Notes: generated by a model from the sequence alone, not told the origin. Counted from the stretch's first letter, positions 35,718 to 47,546 are shown. The stretch is DNA of 64,000 nt from Brucella haematophila (GCF_005938105.1 NZ_VCPE01000004.1:124001-188000); one strand, 5' to 3'. Numbers and translations: made by a program.

Positions 35718-36581
35718 ATGACCGACAAGCAGGCCTCGAAGGCAATGTGGACCTATTACAAGGGCGAATGGCGCGAAGGCGATGTGCGCATTCTGGGCGC
35801 GGCCTCGCACGCAACCTGGCTCGGTTCTGCTGTATTCGACGGCGCACGCCTGTTCGAAGGCGTTACGCCGGACCTCGACCGTCACTCGGCCCGCGCCAAT
35901 GATTCCGCCCGCGCGCTTGGCCTTGAGCCGACGCTCTCGGCCAATGACATCGAAGCACTGGCGCTGGAAGGCCTGAAGAAATTCGCCCCCGGCACCGATG
36001 TTTACATCCGCCCCATGTACTGGGCCGAAGACGGCGACAGCAGCACGGTCGCGCCGCTTGCTTCCTCAACCGATTTCGCCTTGTGCCTTGAAGCCATTCC
36101 GATGGTCGAGCCAAAGGGTTTCACCATCACCACGACCTCGTTCCGTCGTCCCTATCTGGAAGTCATGCCGGTCAATGCCAAGGCGGCCTGCCTCTATCCG
36201 AACAATGGACGCATGCTGCTCGAAGCCAAGGCCAAGGGCTTTCACAACGCAATCGTGACCGATGTGCTGGGCAATGTTGCCGAGACGGCAACCTCCAATA
36301 TTTTCATGGTTCGCGGCGGCGAAGTCTTCACGCCGGTGCCGAACGGCACTTTCCTCAACGGCATCACGCGCCAGCGCGTGATCTCGCTGTTGCGCGCAGC
36401 AGGCGTGACCGTGCATGAAACCACGCTCAAGATCGAGGACTTCCGTCAAGCCGACGAGATTTTCTCCACCGGCAATATGAGCAAGGTTGTGCCGATCATC
36501 GGCTTTGATGATCGCAGGTTTGAGTACGGAGCCGTCACCAAGCGCGCCCGCAGCCTCTATTGGGAATGGGCCCACGCCTGA
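35718..36581 (+). CDS. Branched-chain amino acid aminotransferase-like protein (class IV PLP)
   Basis: The 287-residue class IV aminotransferase has the PLP lysine K155 in MPVNAKAACLYPNN. Other family motifs are SAVFDGARLFEGV near residue 38, NVAETATSNIFMVRGGEVFTP near residue 191 and GITRQRVISLL near residue 216. It probably moves amino groups between branched-chain amino acids and 2-oxoglutarate (IlvE type), though D-amino acid aminotransferase relatives share these motifs. It stands alone, between a strong terminator and a hairpin. Confidence 0.9.
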   Translation: MTDKQASKAMWTYYKGEWREGDVRILGAASHATWLGSAVFDGARLFEGVTPDLDRHSARANDSARALGLEPTLSANDIEALALEGLKKFAPGTDVYIRPMYWAEDGDSSTVAPLASSTDFALCLEAIPMVEPKGFTITTTSFRRPYLEVMPVNAKAACLYPNNGRMLLEAKAKGFHNAIVTDVLGNVAETATSNIFMVRGGEVFTPVPNGTFLNGITRQRVISLLRAAGVTVHETTLKIEDFRQADEIFSTGNMSKVVPIIGFDDRRFEYGAVTKRARSLYWEWAHA

Positions 36582-36611
36582 TTTCCTGCCGAAAACTTCA
36601 ACTTCCATGAT

Positions 36612-36635
36612 GCTCCGGGTCGTTCTGCCCGGAGC
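36612..36635. repeat. Hairpin between aminotransferase and TSUP genes
   Basis: Arms GCTCCGGG (36612-36619) and CCCGGAGC (36628-36635) enclose TCGTTCTG. No T-run follows, so it may be a weak terminator or an mRNA-stabilising hairpin before the next start at 36659. Confidence 0.5.
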
Positions 36636-36658
36636 CAATCCCTGACAGCGGCTGGCGC

Positions 36659-37420
36659 ATGATCGAACATACACCCCTGTATCTGGCAGTCGCTATCACG
36701 GCGGCGTTTCTGGTTGGCATGTCAAAAGGCGGCCTGCCCTCGGTCGGCACGCTCGCTGTTCCGCTGATGGCACTCGTCATCTCACCCGTGACAGCCGCCG
36801 CCTTGCTGCTGCCGATCTATGTCATAAGCGACATGTTCGGGCTTTATCTCTACCGCCACCATTATTCAGCGCGCAATCTCGCCATCCTCACGCCCGCAGC
36901 CATTGTCGGCGTCGGCATTGGCTGGCTGTTCAGCTCGCATCTTTCCAGCACCTTCATCGGCATGCTGGTGGGGTTGGTCGGCATCCTGTTCTGCCTCAAT
37001 GCCTGGATCGGCGCTCGCTATCGCCGAAAGGCCCGCAAGGCCGATGTTCCGGGCGGTGTCTTCTGGGGTGTTCTCACCGGCCTCACCAGCTTCGTGTCCC
37101 ATTCCGGCGCGCCACCATTTCAGATGTATGTGCTGCCGCAGCATTTGGAAAAACTGGTCTTCGCGGGCACATCGACCATCCTCTTTGCCATCGTCAATGC
37201 CGTGAAGCTGGTTCCATACTGGCAGTTGCAGCAGTTTTCCAACCTCGATCTGTCAATGGGACTCTGGCTGATCCCTTCCGCAGTGATCGGCACTTTTGCA
37301 GGTGCGAAACTGACGCGGCTGCTTCCAGACGGTCCTTTCTTCCTGCTCGTACAACTCACACTGTTCGGGCTTTCCATCAAGCTGATAGCCGATTGGGTCA
37401 TGCCGTATTTCTTTGGTTGA
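36659..37420 (+). CDS. TSUP (TauE/SafE) family membrane transporter
   Basis: The 253-residue protein has about eight hydrophobic helices and the family marks GMSKGGLPSVGTLAVPLM near residue 20 and GLTSFVSHSGAPPFQMYVLP near residue 140. TSUP proteins carry sulphite, sulphoacetate and other organosulphur or organic anions. Its stop is 75 bases from the next gene, so the two may share a transcript. Nothing in the sequence fixes the substrate. Confidence 0.9.
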   Translation: MIEHTPLYLAVAITAAFLVGMSKGGLPSVGTLAVPLMALVISPVTAAALLLPIYVISDMFGLYLYRHHYSARNLAILTPAAIVGVGIGWLFSSHLSSTFIGMLVGLVGILFCLNAWIGARYRRKARKADVPGGVFWGVLTGLTSFVSHSGAPPFQMYVLPQHLEKLVFAGTSTILFAIVNAVKLVPYWQLQQFSNLDLSMGLWLIPSAVIGTFAGAKLTRLLPDGPFFLLVQLTLFGLSIKLIADWVMPYFFG

Positions 37421-37494
37421 GACGCTTTCAGAGTTCTTGCCAGACGGCTTCGCTTCCGCCACCATGCGCGCAAAAATGAGGGGAGATTGTGCGA

Positions 37495-39147
37495 ATGGCA
37501 GACGCGGATGCGATCATCATCGGCGCGGGGCTGGCGGGTTTGGCCGCAGCGAACGAACTGACCAGCGCGGGCAAAACAGTCATCCTTCTGGAACAGGAAG
37601 GCGAAAACTCCATCGGCGGTCAGGCGTTCTGGTCGCTGGGCGGCCTGTTCATGATCGACACGCCGGAGCAACGCCGTCTTGGCATCAAGGACAGTTTCGA
37701 TCTTGCTGCGCAAGACTGGTTCGGTTCAGCACAGTTTGACCGGCCAGAGGACCTCTGGCCCCGAAAATGGGCCGAAGCCTATCTGCAATTTGCAACCGGT
37801 GAAATGCGCCCATGGCTGCGCAGCCTTGGCATGCGCTGGTTTCCCGTTGTCGGCTGGGCCGAACGTGGCGGCGCGCTCGCCCACGGGCATGGCAACTCGG
37901 TGCCGCGTTTCCACGTCACATGGGGCACAGGCCCTGGCGTCGTGGCCCCGTTTGAACAGCGGCTGCGGGAAGCAATGGCCAAAGGCCTGGTCACCCTGAA
38001 GTGCCGTCATCGTGTCAGTCAGATTACCAGTGAGAACGGACGCATCACCGGCGTTTTCGGCGAAGTGCTGGCTCCTTCCACCGTGGAGCGCGGGCAACCA
38101 TCTTCCCGAGAGGTGATTGGCGAATTCGCATTTGGCGCTGACAACGTTATCGTAACGTCCGGCGGCATTGGCGGCGATCCTGAACGCGTGCGTCGGGCAT
38201 GGCCGCGCGAAAGGCTCGGCAATCCGCCGAAGGAAATGGTGCTGGGCGTACCAGCCTATGTGGACGGGCGCGGCATCGATATGGCGGTGAACGCAGGCGG
38301 GCACGTCATCAATGCCGATCGCATGTGGCACTACACCGAAGGTTTGCGCAACTGGAACCCGATCTGGCCCAATCATGGCATCCGCATCCTGCCCGGCCCA
38401 TCGTCCATGTGGTTCGACGCGCGCGGCAACCGGCTGCCAGCTCCCTATCTGCCCGGTTTCGACACGCTGGGCACACTCAAGCACATTCTCTCCACCGGCT
38501 ATGATTATTCCTGGTTCATTTTGACCGAGAAGATCATCCGCAAGGAGTTTTCACTCTCCGGCTCCGAGCAAAACCCGGACCTGACCGGCAAAAGCTGGAA
38601 GCTGCTGCTGAAAAGTCGTCTCGGCAAAGCTCCACCACCACCTGTCAAAGCCTTCATCGATAACGGTGCCGATTTCATCACCGCCAAGACGATCGAAGAA
38701 CTGGTCGCAGGCATGAACAATTTGAGCGGTGAGAAACTGCTCGATGTGCGACGGATTCGCGACCAGATCGAAGCGCGGGACCATGAAGTGGTCAATCGTT
38801 ACACGAAGGACGCGCAGATCATGGCGATCCATAATGCGCGCGCCTATATCGGTGACAGGCTGACGCGCGCGGTACCGCTGCATGCGCTGCTGGATCCGGC
38901 CAACGGCCCGCTGATTGCCGTTAAGCTGCATATTCTGACCCGCAAAACGCTGGGCGGTCTGCACACCAATCTCCAGTCGGCGGTTCTGGGCGAGGAGGGC
39001 GAGCCGGTTCCCGGCCTTTATGCAGCGGGCGAAGCTGCCGGTTTCGGCGGCGGCGGGTATCACGGCTATAATGCGCTGGAAGGCACTTTTCTAGGCGGTT
39101 GTATATTTTCCGGGCGGGCGGCAGGCCGGGCGGTCGCTTCAATCTGA
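37495..39147 (+). CDS. FAD-binding dehydrogenase (fumarate reductase/ketosteroid dehydrogenase-like)
   Basis: The 550-residue flavoprotein starts with the dinucleotide-binding motif DAIIIGAGLAGLAAANEL and LLEQEGENSIGGQAFWS, and ends with the second FAD motif PGLYAAGEAAGFGGGGYHGYNALEGTFLGGC (quoted across the region 515-540). This is the FAD_binding_2 family of flavin dehydrogenases or reductases of unsaturated acids and ketones. AGGGGAG lies before the ATG at 37495; GTG 37489 is possible. Members of this subgroup are usually annotated as FAD-binding dehydrogenases without a known substrate. Confidence 0.88.
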   Translation: MADADAIIIGAGLAGLAAANELTSAGKTVILLEQEGENSIGGQAFWSLGGLFMIDTPEQRRLGIKDSFDLAAQDWFGSAQFDRPEDLWPRKWAEAYLQFATGEMRPWLRSLGMRWFPVVGWAERGGALAHGHGNSVPRFHVTWGTGPGVVAPFEQRLREAMAKGLVTLKCRHRVSQITSENGRITGVFGEVLAPSTVERGQPSSREVIGEFAFGADNVIVTSGGIGGDPERVRRAWPRERLGNPPKEMVLGVPAYVDGRGIDMAVNAGGHVINADRMWHYTEGLRNWNPIWPNHGIRILPGPSSMWFDARGNRLPAPYLPGFDTLGTLKHILSTGYDYSWFILTEKIIRKEFSLSGSEQNPDLTGKSWKLLLKSRLGKAPPPPVKAFIDNGADFITAKTIEELVAGMNNLSGEKLLDVRRIRDQIEARDHEVVNRYTKDAQIMAIHNARAYIGDRLTRAVPLHALLDPANGPLIAVKLHILTRKTLGGLHTNLQSAVLGEEGEPVPGLYAAGEAAGFGGGGYHGYNALEGTFLGGCIFSGRAAGRAVASI

Positions 39148-39368
39148 ATTGCCAAATACCTTCTGAAAACACCAGTAACCAACTGATTTAATAAAATTTT
39201 CAGCCATATTTCTGCCAGCGTCCCCCGTGGCGCGCTGTCCCGTTTTCTATATGAGATTTTTATATCGCGGCTGGTTTCCCTGTCTCGAAACCCTATGCCG
39301 TAAGGTCACATAATCCCTGCATGGCAAAAAAGCCTTCACAACAGGGAGCCCCGCAAGGGGACGACATT

Positions 39369-39449
39369 ATGGACATCGCCGTCCTGGCAATCGGCATCGG
39401 CTTCTTCGCTCTGCTCTTCGGCTATCTGCGCGTCTGCGAAAAGCTTTGA
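39369..39449 (+). CDS. 26-residue membrane micro-protein at the head of the kdp operon
   Basis: A 27-codon frame starts at ATG 39369 and encodes one hydrophobic helix (VLAIGIGFFALLFGYL) ending in the charged CEKL. It is followed nine bases later by kdpF. The reading frame keeps GC-rich third positions like its neighbours and lies in an otherwise gene-like, compact operon. I recall similar short frames before kdpF in other Rhizobiales, but cannot check it. A ribosome binding site is suggested by AAGGGGACGAC just before the ATG. Confidence 0.6.
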   Translation: MDIAVLAIGIGFFALLFGYLRVCEKL

Positions 39450-39458
39450 GGGCGTAAC

Positions 39459-39548
39459 ATGCTGATCGAATACATCGCTGGCGCTTTGGTCGCCATCTTC
39501 ATCGCGATCTATCTTCTTTATGCGCTCATTCGACCCGAGCGGTTTTGA
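39459..39548 (+). CDS. kdpF: KdpF, small stabilising subunit of the K+-ATPase
   Basis: This 29-residue single-helix peptide has the typical KdpF layout: a short N-terminus, a helix containing IAGALVAIFIAIYLLYALI and the RPERF ending. The conserved ending L-x-RPE(R/K)F is the best marker. It stabilises the KdpABC complex in the inner membrane. The gene stops 30 bases before kdpA. Such short frames are often left unannotated. Confidence 0.9.
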   Translation: MLIEYIAGALVAIFIAIYLLYALIRPERF

Positions 39549-39578
39549 GTTGCAGCCCCACTGGGCTTGGGAAAAACC

Positions 39579-41281
<1,703 letters not shown>

Positions 41282-41282
<1 letters not shown>

Positions 41283-41359
41283 TGCTGAAACCGTCGAGTT
41301 GCATTCTGTCGATCCTTGCCGTGATGCTCATCCTGTTTCTCGCCATCCGGCTGATCTGA
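41282..41359 (+). CDS. 25-residue membrane micro-protein between kdpA and kdpB
   Basis: A 26-codon frame starts at ATG 41282, overlapping the kdpA TGA by one base (TGATG), and ends at TGA 41357-41359. It encodes a single hydrophobic helix (ILSILAVMLILFLAIRLI) after a short polar start with one Cys. The overlap provides translational coupling. Without it, kdpA and kdpB would be 113 bases apart, unusually far for this operon. I know no described Kdp subunit here. It could be a second KdpF-like peptide or non-functional. Confidence 0.5.
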
Positions 41360-41395
41360 GCGTCCGCTTCGCAAAACATCTACTGGAGCCTCGTT

Positions 41396-43450
41396 ATGAG
41401 CCAGTCCAAATCCGCGAGCATTCTCGATGCCCGCATCCTTATCCCGGCGGTTGGCGATGCCTTCCGCAAATTGAACCCGAAAAGCCTTGCCCGAAACCCG
41501 GTCATGTTCGTCGTGGCCGTCGTTTCCGCCCTCACCACGGTGCTGCTTGCAAAAGACATCGTGACCGGTGGGGCCAGTGTCGGCTTTTCATTCCAGATCG
41601 TGCTGTGGCTTTGGTTCACGGTGCTGTTCGCCAATTTTGCCGAAGCGGTTGCCGAAGGGCGTGGCAAGGCCCAAGCAGAATCGCTGCGCCGCACGCGCAC
41701 CGAAACACAGGCCAAGCTTCTGAATGGCGACAGCAAGACCGATTACAAAACTGTACCCGGAACCAGCCTCAAGGTCGGCGATATCGTTCTCGTCGAAGCG
41801 GGCGACATCATCCCGTCCGATGGCGAGGTGATCGAGGGTGTGGCTTCGGTCAATGAAGCCGCCATCACCGGCGAATCTGCGCCCGTCATCCGCGAATCCG
41901 GCGGCGACCGTTCCGCCGTAACCGGCGGCACGCAGGTGCTGTCCGACTGGATCAGGGTGCGCATCACGGCGGCTCAGGGCTCGACCTTCATCGACAAGAT
42001 GATCAGCCTCGTGGAAGGCGCCGAGCGCCAGAAAACCCCGAACGAAATCGCGCTCAACATCCTGCTGGCAGGCATGACACTGATCTTCGTTCTGGCCGTG
42101 GTGACGATTCCAAGCTTCGCGACCTATGCGGGCGGCTATATCCCGGTCATCGTGCTGGTTGCCCTGTTTGTAACGCTGATCCCGACCACCATCGGCGCTC
42201 TGCTGTCAGCCATCGGCATCGCAGGCATGGACCGTCTGGTGCGCTTCAATGTGCTGGCCATGTCGGGTCGGGCGGTGGAAGCAGCAGGTGATGTCGACAC
42301 ATTGCTCCTCGACAAGACTGGCACGATCACGCTCGGCAATCGTCAGGCAACCGCCTTCATGCCGGTAACCGGCGTCAGCGAACAGGAATTGGCCGACGCC
42401 GCGCAACTGGCCTCGCTTGCCGATGAAACACCGGAAGGTCGGTCCATCGTGGTTCTGGCCAAGGAGAAATATGCCATTCGCGGTCGCGATATGCAGAGCC
42501 TGCATGCGACTTTCGTGCCCTTTACGGCACAGAGCCGCATGAGCGGTGTCGATATCGACGGTTCGTCCATCCGCAAGGGCGCTGTGGATGCCGTGCTGAA
42601 ACATGTGGGCCAGAACCGTGCGACCGAAGAAAAGGTCACCCACGAGCTACAAGCCATTGCCGATACGATTGCAAAATCCGGCGGCACGCCGCTGGCCGTG
42701 GTCAAGGATGGCAGGCTGCTTGGCGTTATCCATCTCAAGGATATCGTGAAGGGCGGCATCCGCGAGCGTTTCTCCGAACTGCGGCGCATGGGCATCCGCA
42801 CGGTGATGATCACCGGCGACAACCCCATGACGGCAGCGGCAATTGCGGCAGAAGCGGGTGTGGATGATTTTCTGGCGCAGGCGACCCCGGAGAACAAGCT
42901 GGCGCTGATCCGCGAGGAACAGGCCAAGGGCAAACTCGTCGCCATGTGCGGCGACGGTACCAACGACGCACCGGCCCTCGCACAGGCCGATGTGGGTGTC
43001 GCCATGAATACCGGCACCGTAGCTGCCCGCGAGGCAGGTAATATGGTCGATCTCGACAGCGATCCGACGAAGCTCATCGAGATCGTTGAAATCGGCAAGC
43101 AGCTTCTGATGACGCGCGGCGCGCTGACGACCTTCTCCATCGCCAACGATATCGCCAAATATTTCGCGATCATTCCGGCCATGTTTCTGGCCTTCTACCC
43201 GCAGCTCGGCGCGCTCAACATCATGAACCTTGCCACGCCGCAAAGCGCCATTCTCTCGGCCATTATCTTCAACGCGCTCATCATCGTGGCGCTGATCCCG
43301 CTTTCGTTGAAGGGCGTGAAATACAAGGCCGTCGGCGCAGGCGCCCTGCTCTCGCGCAACCTGCTCATCTACGGCCTCGGCGGCGTCATCGTTCCGTTCA
43401 TCGGCATCAAGGCCATCGATATGGCCATCGTTGCCCTTGGCCTCGCATAA
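41396..43450 (+). CDS. kdpB: K+-transporting P-type ATPase subunit B, KdpB
   Basis: The 684-residue P-type ATPase supplies energy to KdpA. The phosphorylated aspartate is D306 in LLLDKTGT; the actuator loop ITGESAPV and the hinge [19 protein letters not shown] are intact, as is the nucleotide-binding [11 protein letters not shown] region. TGGAGCC precedes the ATG. Length and motifs are normal. The gene lies 12 bases before kdpC. Confidence 0.97.
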   Translation: MSQSKSASILDARILIPAVGDAFRKLNPKSLARNPVMFVVAVVSALTTVLLAKDIVTGGASVGFSFQIVLWLWFTVLFANFAEAVAEGRGKAQAESLRRTRTETQAKLLNGDSKTDYKTVPGTSLKVGDIVLVEAGDIIPSDGEVIEGVASVNEAAITGESAPVIRESGGDRSAVTGGTQVLSDWIRVRITAAQGSTFIDKMISLVEGAERQKTPNEIALNILLAGMTLIFVLAVVTIPSFATYAGGYIPVIVLVALFVTLIPTTIGALLSAIGIAGMDRLVRFNVLAMSGRAVEAAGDVDTLLLDKTGTITLGNRQATAFMPVTGVSEQELADAAQLASLADETPEGRSIVVLAKEKYAIRGRDMQSLHATFVPFTAQSRMSGVDIDGSSIRKGAVDAVLKHVGQNRATEEKVTHELQAIADTIAKSGGTPLAVVKDGRLLGVIHLKDIVKGGIRERFSELRRMGIRTVMITGDNPMTAAAIAAEAGVDDFLAQATPENKLALIREEQAKGKLVAMCGDGTNDAPALAQADVGVAMNTGTVAAREAGNMVDLDSDPTKLIEIVEIGKQLLMTRGALTTFSIANDIAKYFAIIPAMFLAFYPQLGALNIMNLATPQSAILSAIIFNALIIVALIPLSLKGVKYKAVGAGALLSRNLLIYGLGGVIVPFIGIKAIDMAIVALGLA

Positions 43451-43462
43451 GGATTTTCACCC

Positions 43463-44035
43463 ATGTTGAAGCAACTTCGTCCCGCATTGGTTATGATCGT
43501 CGCGCTTACCGTCATCACCGGCTTCATCTATCCGCTCGGCATGACCGGCATCGCCCAGGCAATCTTTCCGCAGCAGGCCAATGGCAGCCTGATCGAGAAG
43601 GACGGAACGGTCATCGGTTCCGAGCTGATCGGCCAGAATTTTAGCGGCGACCGTTATTTCCACGGCCGTCCATCCGCCGCGGGCAAGGATGGCTACGATG
43701 CATCCAGCTCGGGCGGCTCCAATCTCGGCCCGACCAATCCCGCTTTGATCGAGCGGATCAAGGGCGAGGCGGAAACCTTGAAACAGGCAACGCCTGACAC
43801 CGCGATCCCTATCGATCTCGTGACCACCTCGGCCAGCGGTCTCGACCCGCATATTTCGCCGGAAACAGCCCTTTATCAGATACCCCGCGTCGCCAAGGCG
43901 CGAGGTATCAGCGAAGCCGCGCTGCGCGGCATTGTCGAGCAGCAGGTGGAAGACCGCGAGCTTGGCTTTCTTGGTGAACCTGTGGTCAACGTCCTGAAAC
44001 TCAATCTTGTTCTGGACAGAACCGCAGCTAAATAA
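43463..44035 (+). CDS. kdpC: K+-transporting ATPase subunit C, KdpC
   Basis: The 190-residue protein has one N-terminal membrane helix ([25 protein letters not shown]) and a periplasmic domain with [42 protein letters not shown] and [17 protein letters not shown], all family hallmarks. It stabilises the KdpAB complex and helps nucleotide binding. AAGGA precedes the ATG. A hairpin lies between this gene and kdpD. Confidence 0.96.
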   Translation: MLKQLRPALVMIVALTVITGFIYPLGMTGIAQAIFPQQANGSLIEKDGTVIGSELIGQNFSGDRYFHGRPSAAGKDGYDASSSGGSNLGPTNPALIERIKGEAETLKQATPDTAIPIDLVTTSASGLDPHISPETALYQIPRVAKARGISEAALRGIVEQQVEDRELGFLGEPVVNVLKLNLVLDRTAAK

Positions 44036-44044
44036 AGTAGAATA

Positions 44045-44069
44045 CGGGCGGCACAAACGATGCCGCCCG
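44045..44069. repeat. Inverted repeat between kdpC and kdpD
   Basis: CGGGCGGCA (44045-44053) and TGCCGCCCG (44061-44069) are perfect arms around CAAACGA. No T-run follows, so full termination is unlikely. It could lower read-through from kdpFABC into kdpDE, keeping regulator levels below pump levels. Confidence 0.6.
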
Positions 44070-44091
44070 CTTCGCAGGAGCATTATCATTG

Positions 44092-46812
44092 ATGTCGGAC
44101 GACATTCGCGCTGACAACACACGGCCCTCTCCCGATGCCCTGCTCGAACAGGCGGAGCGCGAAACGCGTGGCCGCCTCAAGATATTTCTGGGCGCGGCTC
44201 CCGGTGTCGGCAAGACCTATGAAATGCTGATGTCCGGCAGAGCGCGCAAAGCCGATGGCGTCGATATGGTGATCGGCGTGGTCGAAACCCACGGTCGCCG
44301 CGACACCGAGGCCTTGGTCGACGGGCTGGAAGTCATCCCCCGCGCCCGCGTTGCCTATCATGGCCATGAACTGGAAGAGATGGACATTGACGCGGTGCTG
44401 GCGCGCCGTCCGCAGCTGGTTCTGGTGGATGAACTTGCCCATAGCAATGCGCCGGGCAGCCGTCACCCAAAGCGCTATCAGGATGTGGAGGAAATCCTCG
44501 CGCAGGGGATAGACGTCTACACCACGCTCAACATCCAGCATGTCGAAAGCCTGAACGATGTGGTGGCGCAGATCACGCGCATTCGCGTTCGCGAAACGGT
44601 GCCAGACAGTATCATTGACCGCGCCGACGATATCGAACTGATCGACCTCACGCCCAGCGATCTCATCAAGCGGCTCAATGACGGCAAGGTCTATCTTCCC
44701 AAGACGGCTAAGCGTGCCATCCGCAACTATTTCTCGCCCGGCAATCTTACGGCCTTGCGCGAACTGGCACTGCGACGCACCGCGCAGCGGGTGGACGAAC
44801 AGCTTCTCACCCATATGCGCGCCCATGCCATCGAAGGTCCGTGGGCTGCGGGGGACCGTATTCTCGTTGCCGTTGATGAACGGCCACGCAGCGCATCGCT
44901 GGTGCGCTATGCGCGCCGTCTGGCCGACCGGCTGCGCGCGCCCTGGGCGGTCATTCACATCGAAACGCCGCGCTCGGCGAACATGTCGGAGGATGAAAAA
45001 GACCGGCTGTCAGCCACCATGCGCCTTGCTGAACAGCTTGGCGGCGAGCCGATCATCATACCCGGCCAGTCGGTGGCGGAAGACATTATCCGCTATGCCA
45101 GCACGCATAATTTCACGCAGGTGGTCGCCGGAAAATCCGCCAAGCCGCGCTGGCGCGAAATTGTCGAAGGTTCGGTCGGGCACGACCTGATCCGCCGGGC
45201 GGGCGCTATAGATGTGCACATCACGGCGGGCATCGACCAGGAGGCTGCCAGCACTGCCCGCAAGGTCAAGACTGCCGCACCATCGGCAAGCCTGCAAATT
45301 CTGCCCTATGCAATCGGCACGGCAGTCGTCGCAGCCGCGAACGGCGTCGGGCTGCTGCTCGACCAGTTTCTGGATGTTCGCAGTATAGCGCTGGTCTTCG
45401 TCGTCGGCGTGCTTGGCGTTGCGGTTACGCTAGGTCTGTGGCCAGCGCTGTTCGTTTCCATCATCAGCGCCTTCGCCTATAATTTCTTCTTCCTGCCGCC
45501 GCTTTACACGCTGTCCATTGCCGACCCGGAAAGCGTGGTGGCCCTCGTCTTCTTCCTCCTCGTCAGCTTTGTAGCCAGCAATCTGGCAAGCCGCGTGCAG
45601 CGTCAGGCGGCATCGGCACGGCAGCGCGCGCGCATGACCGAGGATCTTTATCTTTTCAGTAAGAAACTCGCCGGCACCGGCTCGCTGGACGATGTGCTTT
45701 GGGCAACAGCCTTCCAGATTGCGTCCATGCTGAAGGTGCGTGCGGTCATCCTGCTGCCGGAGCGCGAGAGCATCGCGGTGCGCGCCGGATATCCACCGGA
45801 TGACACACTCGACGATGCCGATATCGCCGCTGCCCATTGGGCTTGGGAGCACAATTTGCCCGCTGGACGTGGTGCCGATACGCTGCCCGGCGCACGCCGT
45901 CTTTACCTGCCGCTGCGCACCGCGCGAACTTCGGTCGGCGTTATCGGTCTCGACAATGACCGTCAGGGGCCGATCCTCACGCCCGAACAGCAAAGACTGT
46001 TCGAAGCGCTGGCCGATCAGGCTGCCATCGCCATTGAGCGTGTGCAGTTGGTGGAAGATGTCGAGCGCGCAAGGCTGGCCGCCGAAACCGACAAGTTGCG
46101 CTCCGCACTTCTCACCTCGATCTCGCACGACCTGAAAACGCCGCTTGCGGCCATCATGGGTGCCGCCACCACCTTGCGCGAATATCACGGCTCTTTACCT
46201 GCTGAAGATCAGGCCGATCTTTATCAGACCATCGTGGACCAGTCGGAACGCCTCAATCGCTTCATCGCCAATCTTCTCGACATGACCCGCATTGAAGCGG
46301 GTGCTATGGAGCCGAACCTTTCTCCGCATTATATCGGCGATATTGTCGGTGCCGCCTTACACCGGGCCGCAAAAATTCTTGCGCGCCATGCGGTGCGCGT
46401 CTCGGTGCCCGCCGATCTGCCGATGCTGCGGCTGGATGCGGTTTTGTTCGAGCAGGTTCTGTTCAATCTCCTCGATAATGCCGCGAAGTACGCGCCGGAA
46501 GCCTCTGAAATTGCTATTGAAGCCCATATCAGCGGCACGCGGCTCATTCTGGAGATCGCCGATCAGGGGCCGGGCATTCCTGCCGATGACCGGGAGCGGA
46601 TTTTCGACAGCTTCTATCGCGTTCGCAAGGGCGATCACGTACAAGCAGGCACGGGCCTTGGCCTCTCCATCGCGCGCGGTTTTGTCGAGGCGATGGGCGG
46701 CACCATTTCCGCTCGTAATCGCAGCGACCATGACCACAATCGGTCTGGCGCAGTCTTCGTCATCTCACTGCCGCTTCCCTCCGGCGACGCTGAAACGGAA
46801 ACAACGCAATGA
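44092..46812 (+). CDS. kdpD: Sensor histidine kinase KdpD
   Basis: The 906-residue sensor has the standard order: N-terminal KdpD domain with P-loop GAAPGVGKTYEML and LVLVDELAHSNAPGSRHPKRYQDV, then a Usp domain (about 260-370), four helices of DUF4118 (about 405-505), a GAF domain, and a HisKA/HATPase core. The phosphoacceptor is H679 in SISHDLKTPLAAIMG, and GTGLGLSIARGFVEAMGG marks the ATP-binding lid. It senses potassium limitation or turgor and phosphorylates KdpE. I chose ATG 44092, after GGAG. Its stop overlaps kdpE (ATGA). Confidence 0.96.
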   Translation: MSDDIRADNTRPSPDALLEQAERETRGRLKIFLGAAPGVGKTYEMLMSGRARKADGVDMVIGVVETHGRRDTEALVDGLEVIPRARVAYHGHELEEMDIDAVLARRPQLVLVDELAHSNAPGSRHPKRYQDVEEILAQGIDVYTTLNIQHVESLNDVVAQITRIRVRETVPDSIIDRADDIELIDLTPSDLIKRLNDGKVYLPKTAKRAIRNYFSPGNLTALRELALRRTAQRVDEQLLTHMRAHAIEGPWAAGDRILVAVDERPRSASLVRYARRLADRLRAPWAVIHIETPRSANMSEDEKDRLSATMRLAEQLGGEPIIIPGQSVAEDIIRYASTHNFTQVVAGKSAKPRWREIVEGSVGHDLIRRAGAIDVHITAGIDQEAASTARKVKTAAPSASLQILPYAIGTAVVAAANGVGLLLDQFLDVRSIALVFVVGVLGVAVTLGLWPALFVSIISAFAYNFFFLPPLYTLSIADPESVVALVFFLLVSFVASNLASRVQRQAASARQRARMTEDLYLFSKKLAGTGSLDDVLWATAFQIASMLKVRAVILLPERESIAVRAGYPPDDTLDDADIAAAHWAWEHNLPAGRGADTLPGARRLYLPLRTARTSVGVIGLDNDRQGPILTPEQQRLFEALADQAAIAIERVQLVEDVERARLAAETDKLRSALLTSISHDLKTPLAAIMGAATTLREYHGSLPAEDQADLYQTIVDQSERLNRFIANLLDMTRIEAGAMEPNLSPHYIGDIVGAALHRAAKILARHAVRVSVPADLPMLRLDAVLFEQVLFNLLDNAAKYAPEASEIAIEAHISGTRLILEIADQGPGIPADDRERIFDSFYRVRKGDHVQAGTGLGLSIARGFVEAMGGTISARNRSDHDHNRSGAVFVISLPLPSGDAETETTQ

Positions 46813-47507
46813 ATACGCAAAGCGTCAAAGTGCTGATCGTCGATGACGAACCGCCAATCCGTAAGCTCCTACGGGTCGGGTTGACCACAGAAGGCTATAC
46901 GACCGTTGAGGCGGCCAATGCCACTGAGGCGATGGAGAAGATCGAGGCTGAAAGCCCTGACCTTGTGCTGCTCGACCTTGGTCTGCCGGATATGGACGGC
47001 CATCGACTCCTGCTGCAATGGCGGCAGGAAGGGCGCAACCTGCCCATCCTCATCCTGTCGAGCCGCACCGACGAGGTGGGTATCGTCAAGGCGCTGGAAC
47101 TCGGCGCCGATGATTATGTGACCAAGCCCTTCGGCATGCGCGAACTTGCAGCGCGCATCCGCGTCGCGCTCCGTCACAAGCTACAACAGCAGGGCGAAAA
47201 GCCGATTTTCCAGAGCGGCGGTCTTTCGGTTGATCTGGTACGGCGCATCGTCAAGGTCGATGGTAACGACATCAAGCTGTCGCCCAAGGAATATGACATT
47301 CTCCGCCTTCTGGTGCAGCATGCAGGCAAGGTTCTGACCCATCAGTATATTCTCAATCAGGTCTGGGGCCCGGCGGCAGATGTGCAATATCTGCGCATCT
47401 ATGTACGTCAGCTTCGGCAGAAGATCGAAGCCCTGCCCGACCAGCCGCAATATATTCTCACCGAAACCGGTGTTGGCTATCGCCTGCGCGAAGCGGACGC
47501 CCTATAA
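46809..47507 (+). CDS. kdpE: Response regulator KdpE
   Basis: The 232-residue OmpR-type regulator has a receiver domain with the phosphorylated D56 in LVLLDLGLP, acidic pair DD at 12-13 and the conserved K in VTKPFGMRELAARIR. A winged-helix DNA-binding domain follows (LSPKEYDILRLLVQHAGKVLTH, in part, and VRQLRQKIE). It activates kdpFABC when phosphorylated by KdpD. The start overlaps the kdpD stop by four bases. Confidence 0.97.
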   Translation: MNTQSVKVLIVDDEPPIRKLLRVGLTTEGYTTVEAANATEAMEKIEAESPDLVLLDLGLPDMDGHRLLLQWRQEGRNLPILILSSRTDEVGIVKALELGADDYVTKPFGMRELAARIRVALRHKLQQQGEKPIFQSGGLSVDLVRRIVKVDGNDIKLSPKEYDILRLLVQHAGKVLTHQYILNQVWGPAADVQYLRIYVRQLRQKIEALPDQPQYILTETGVGYRLREADAL

Positions 47508-47546
47508 TCAGAAAGACGCTGAGAAAACCGGTAACGGAGGTATTCG

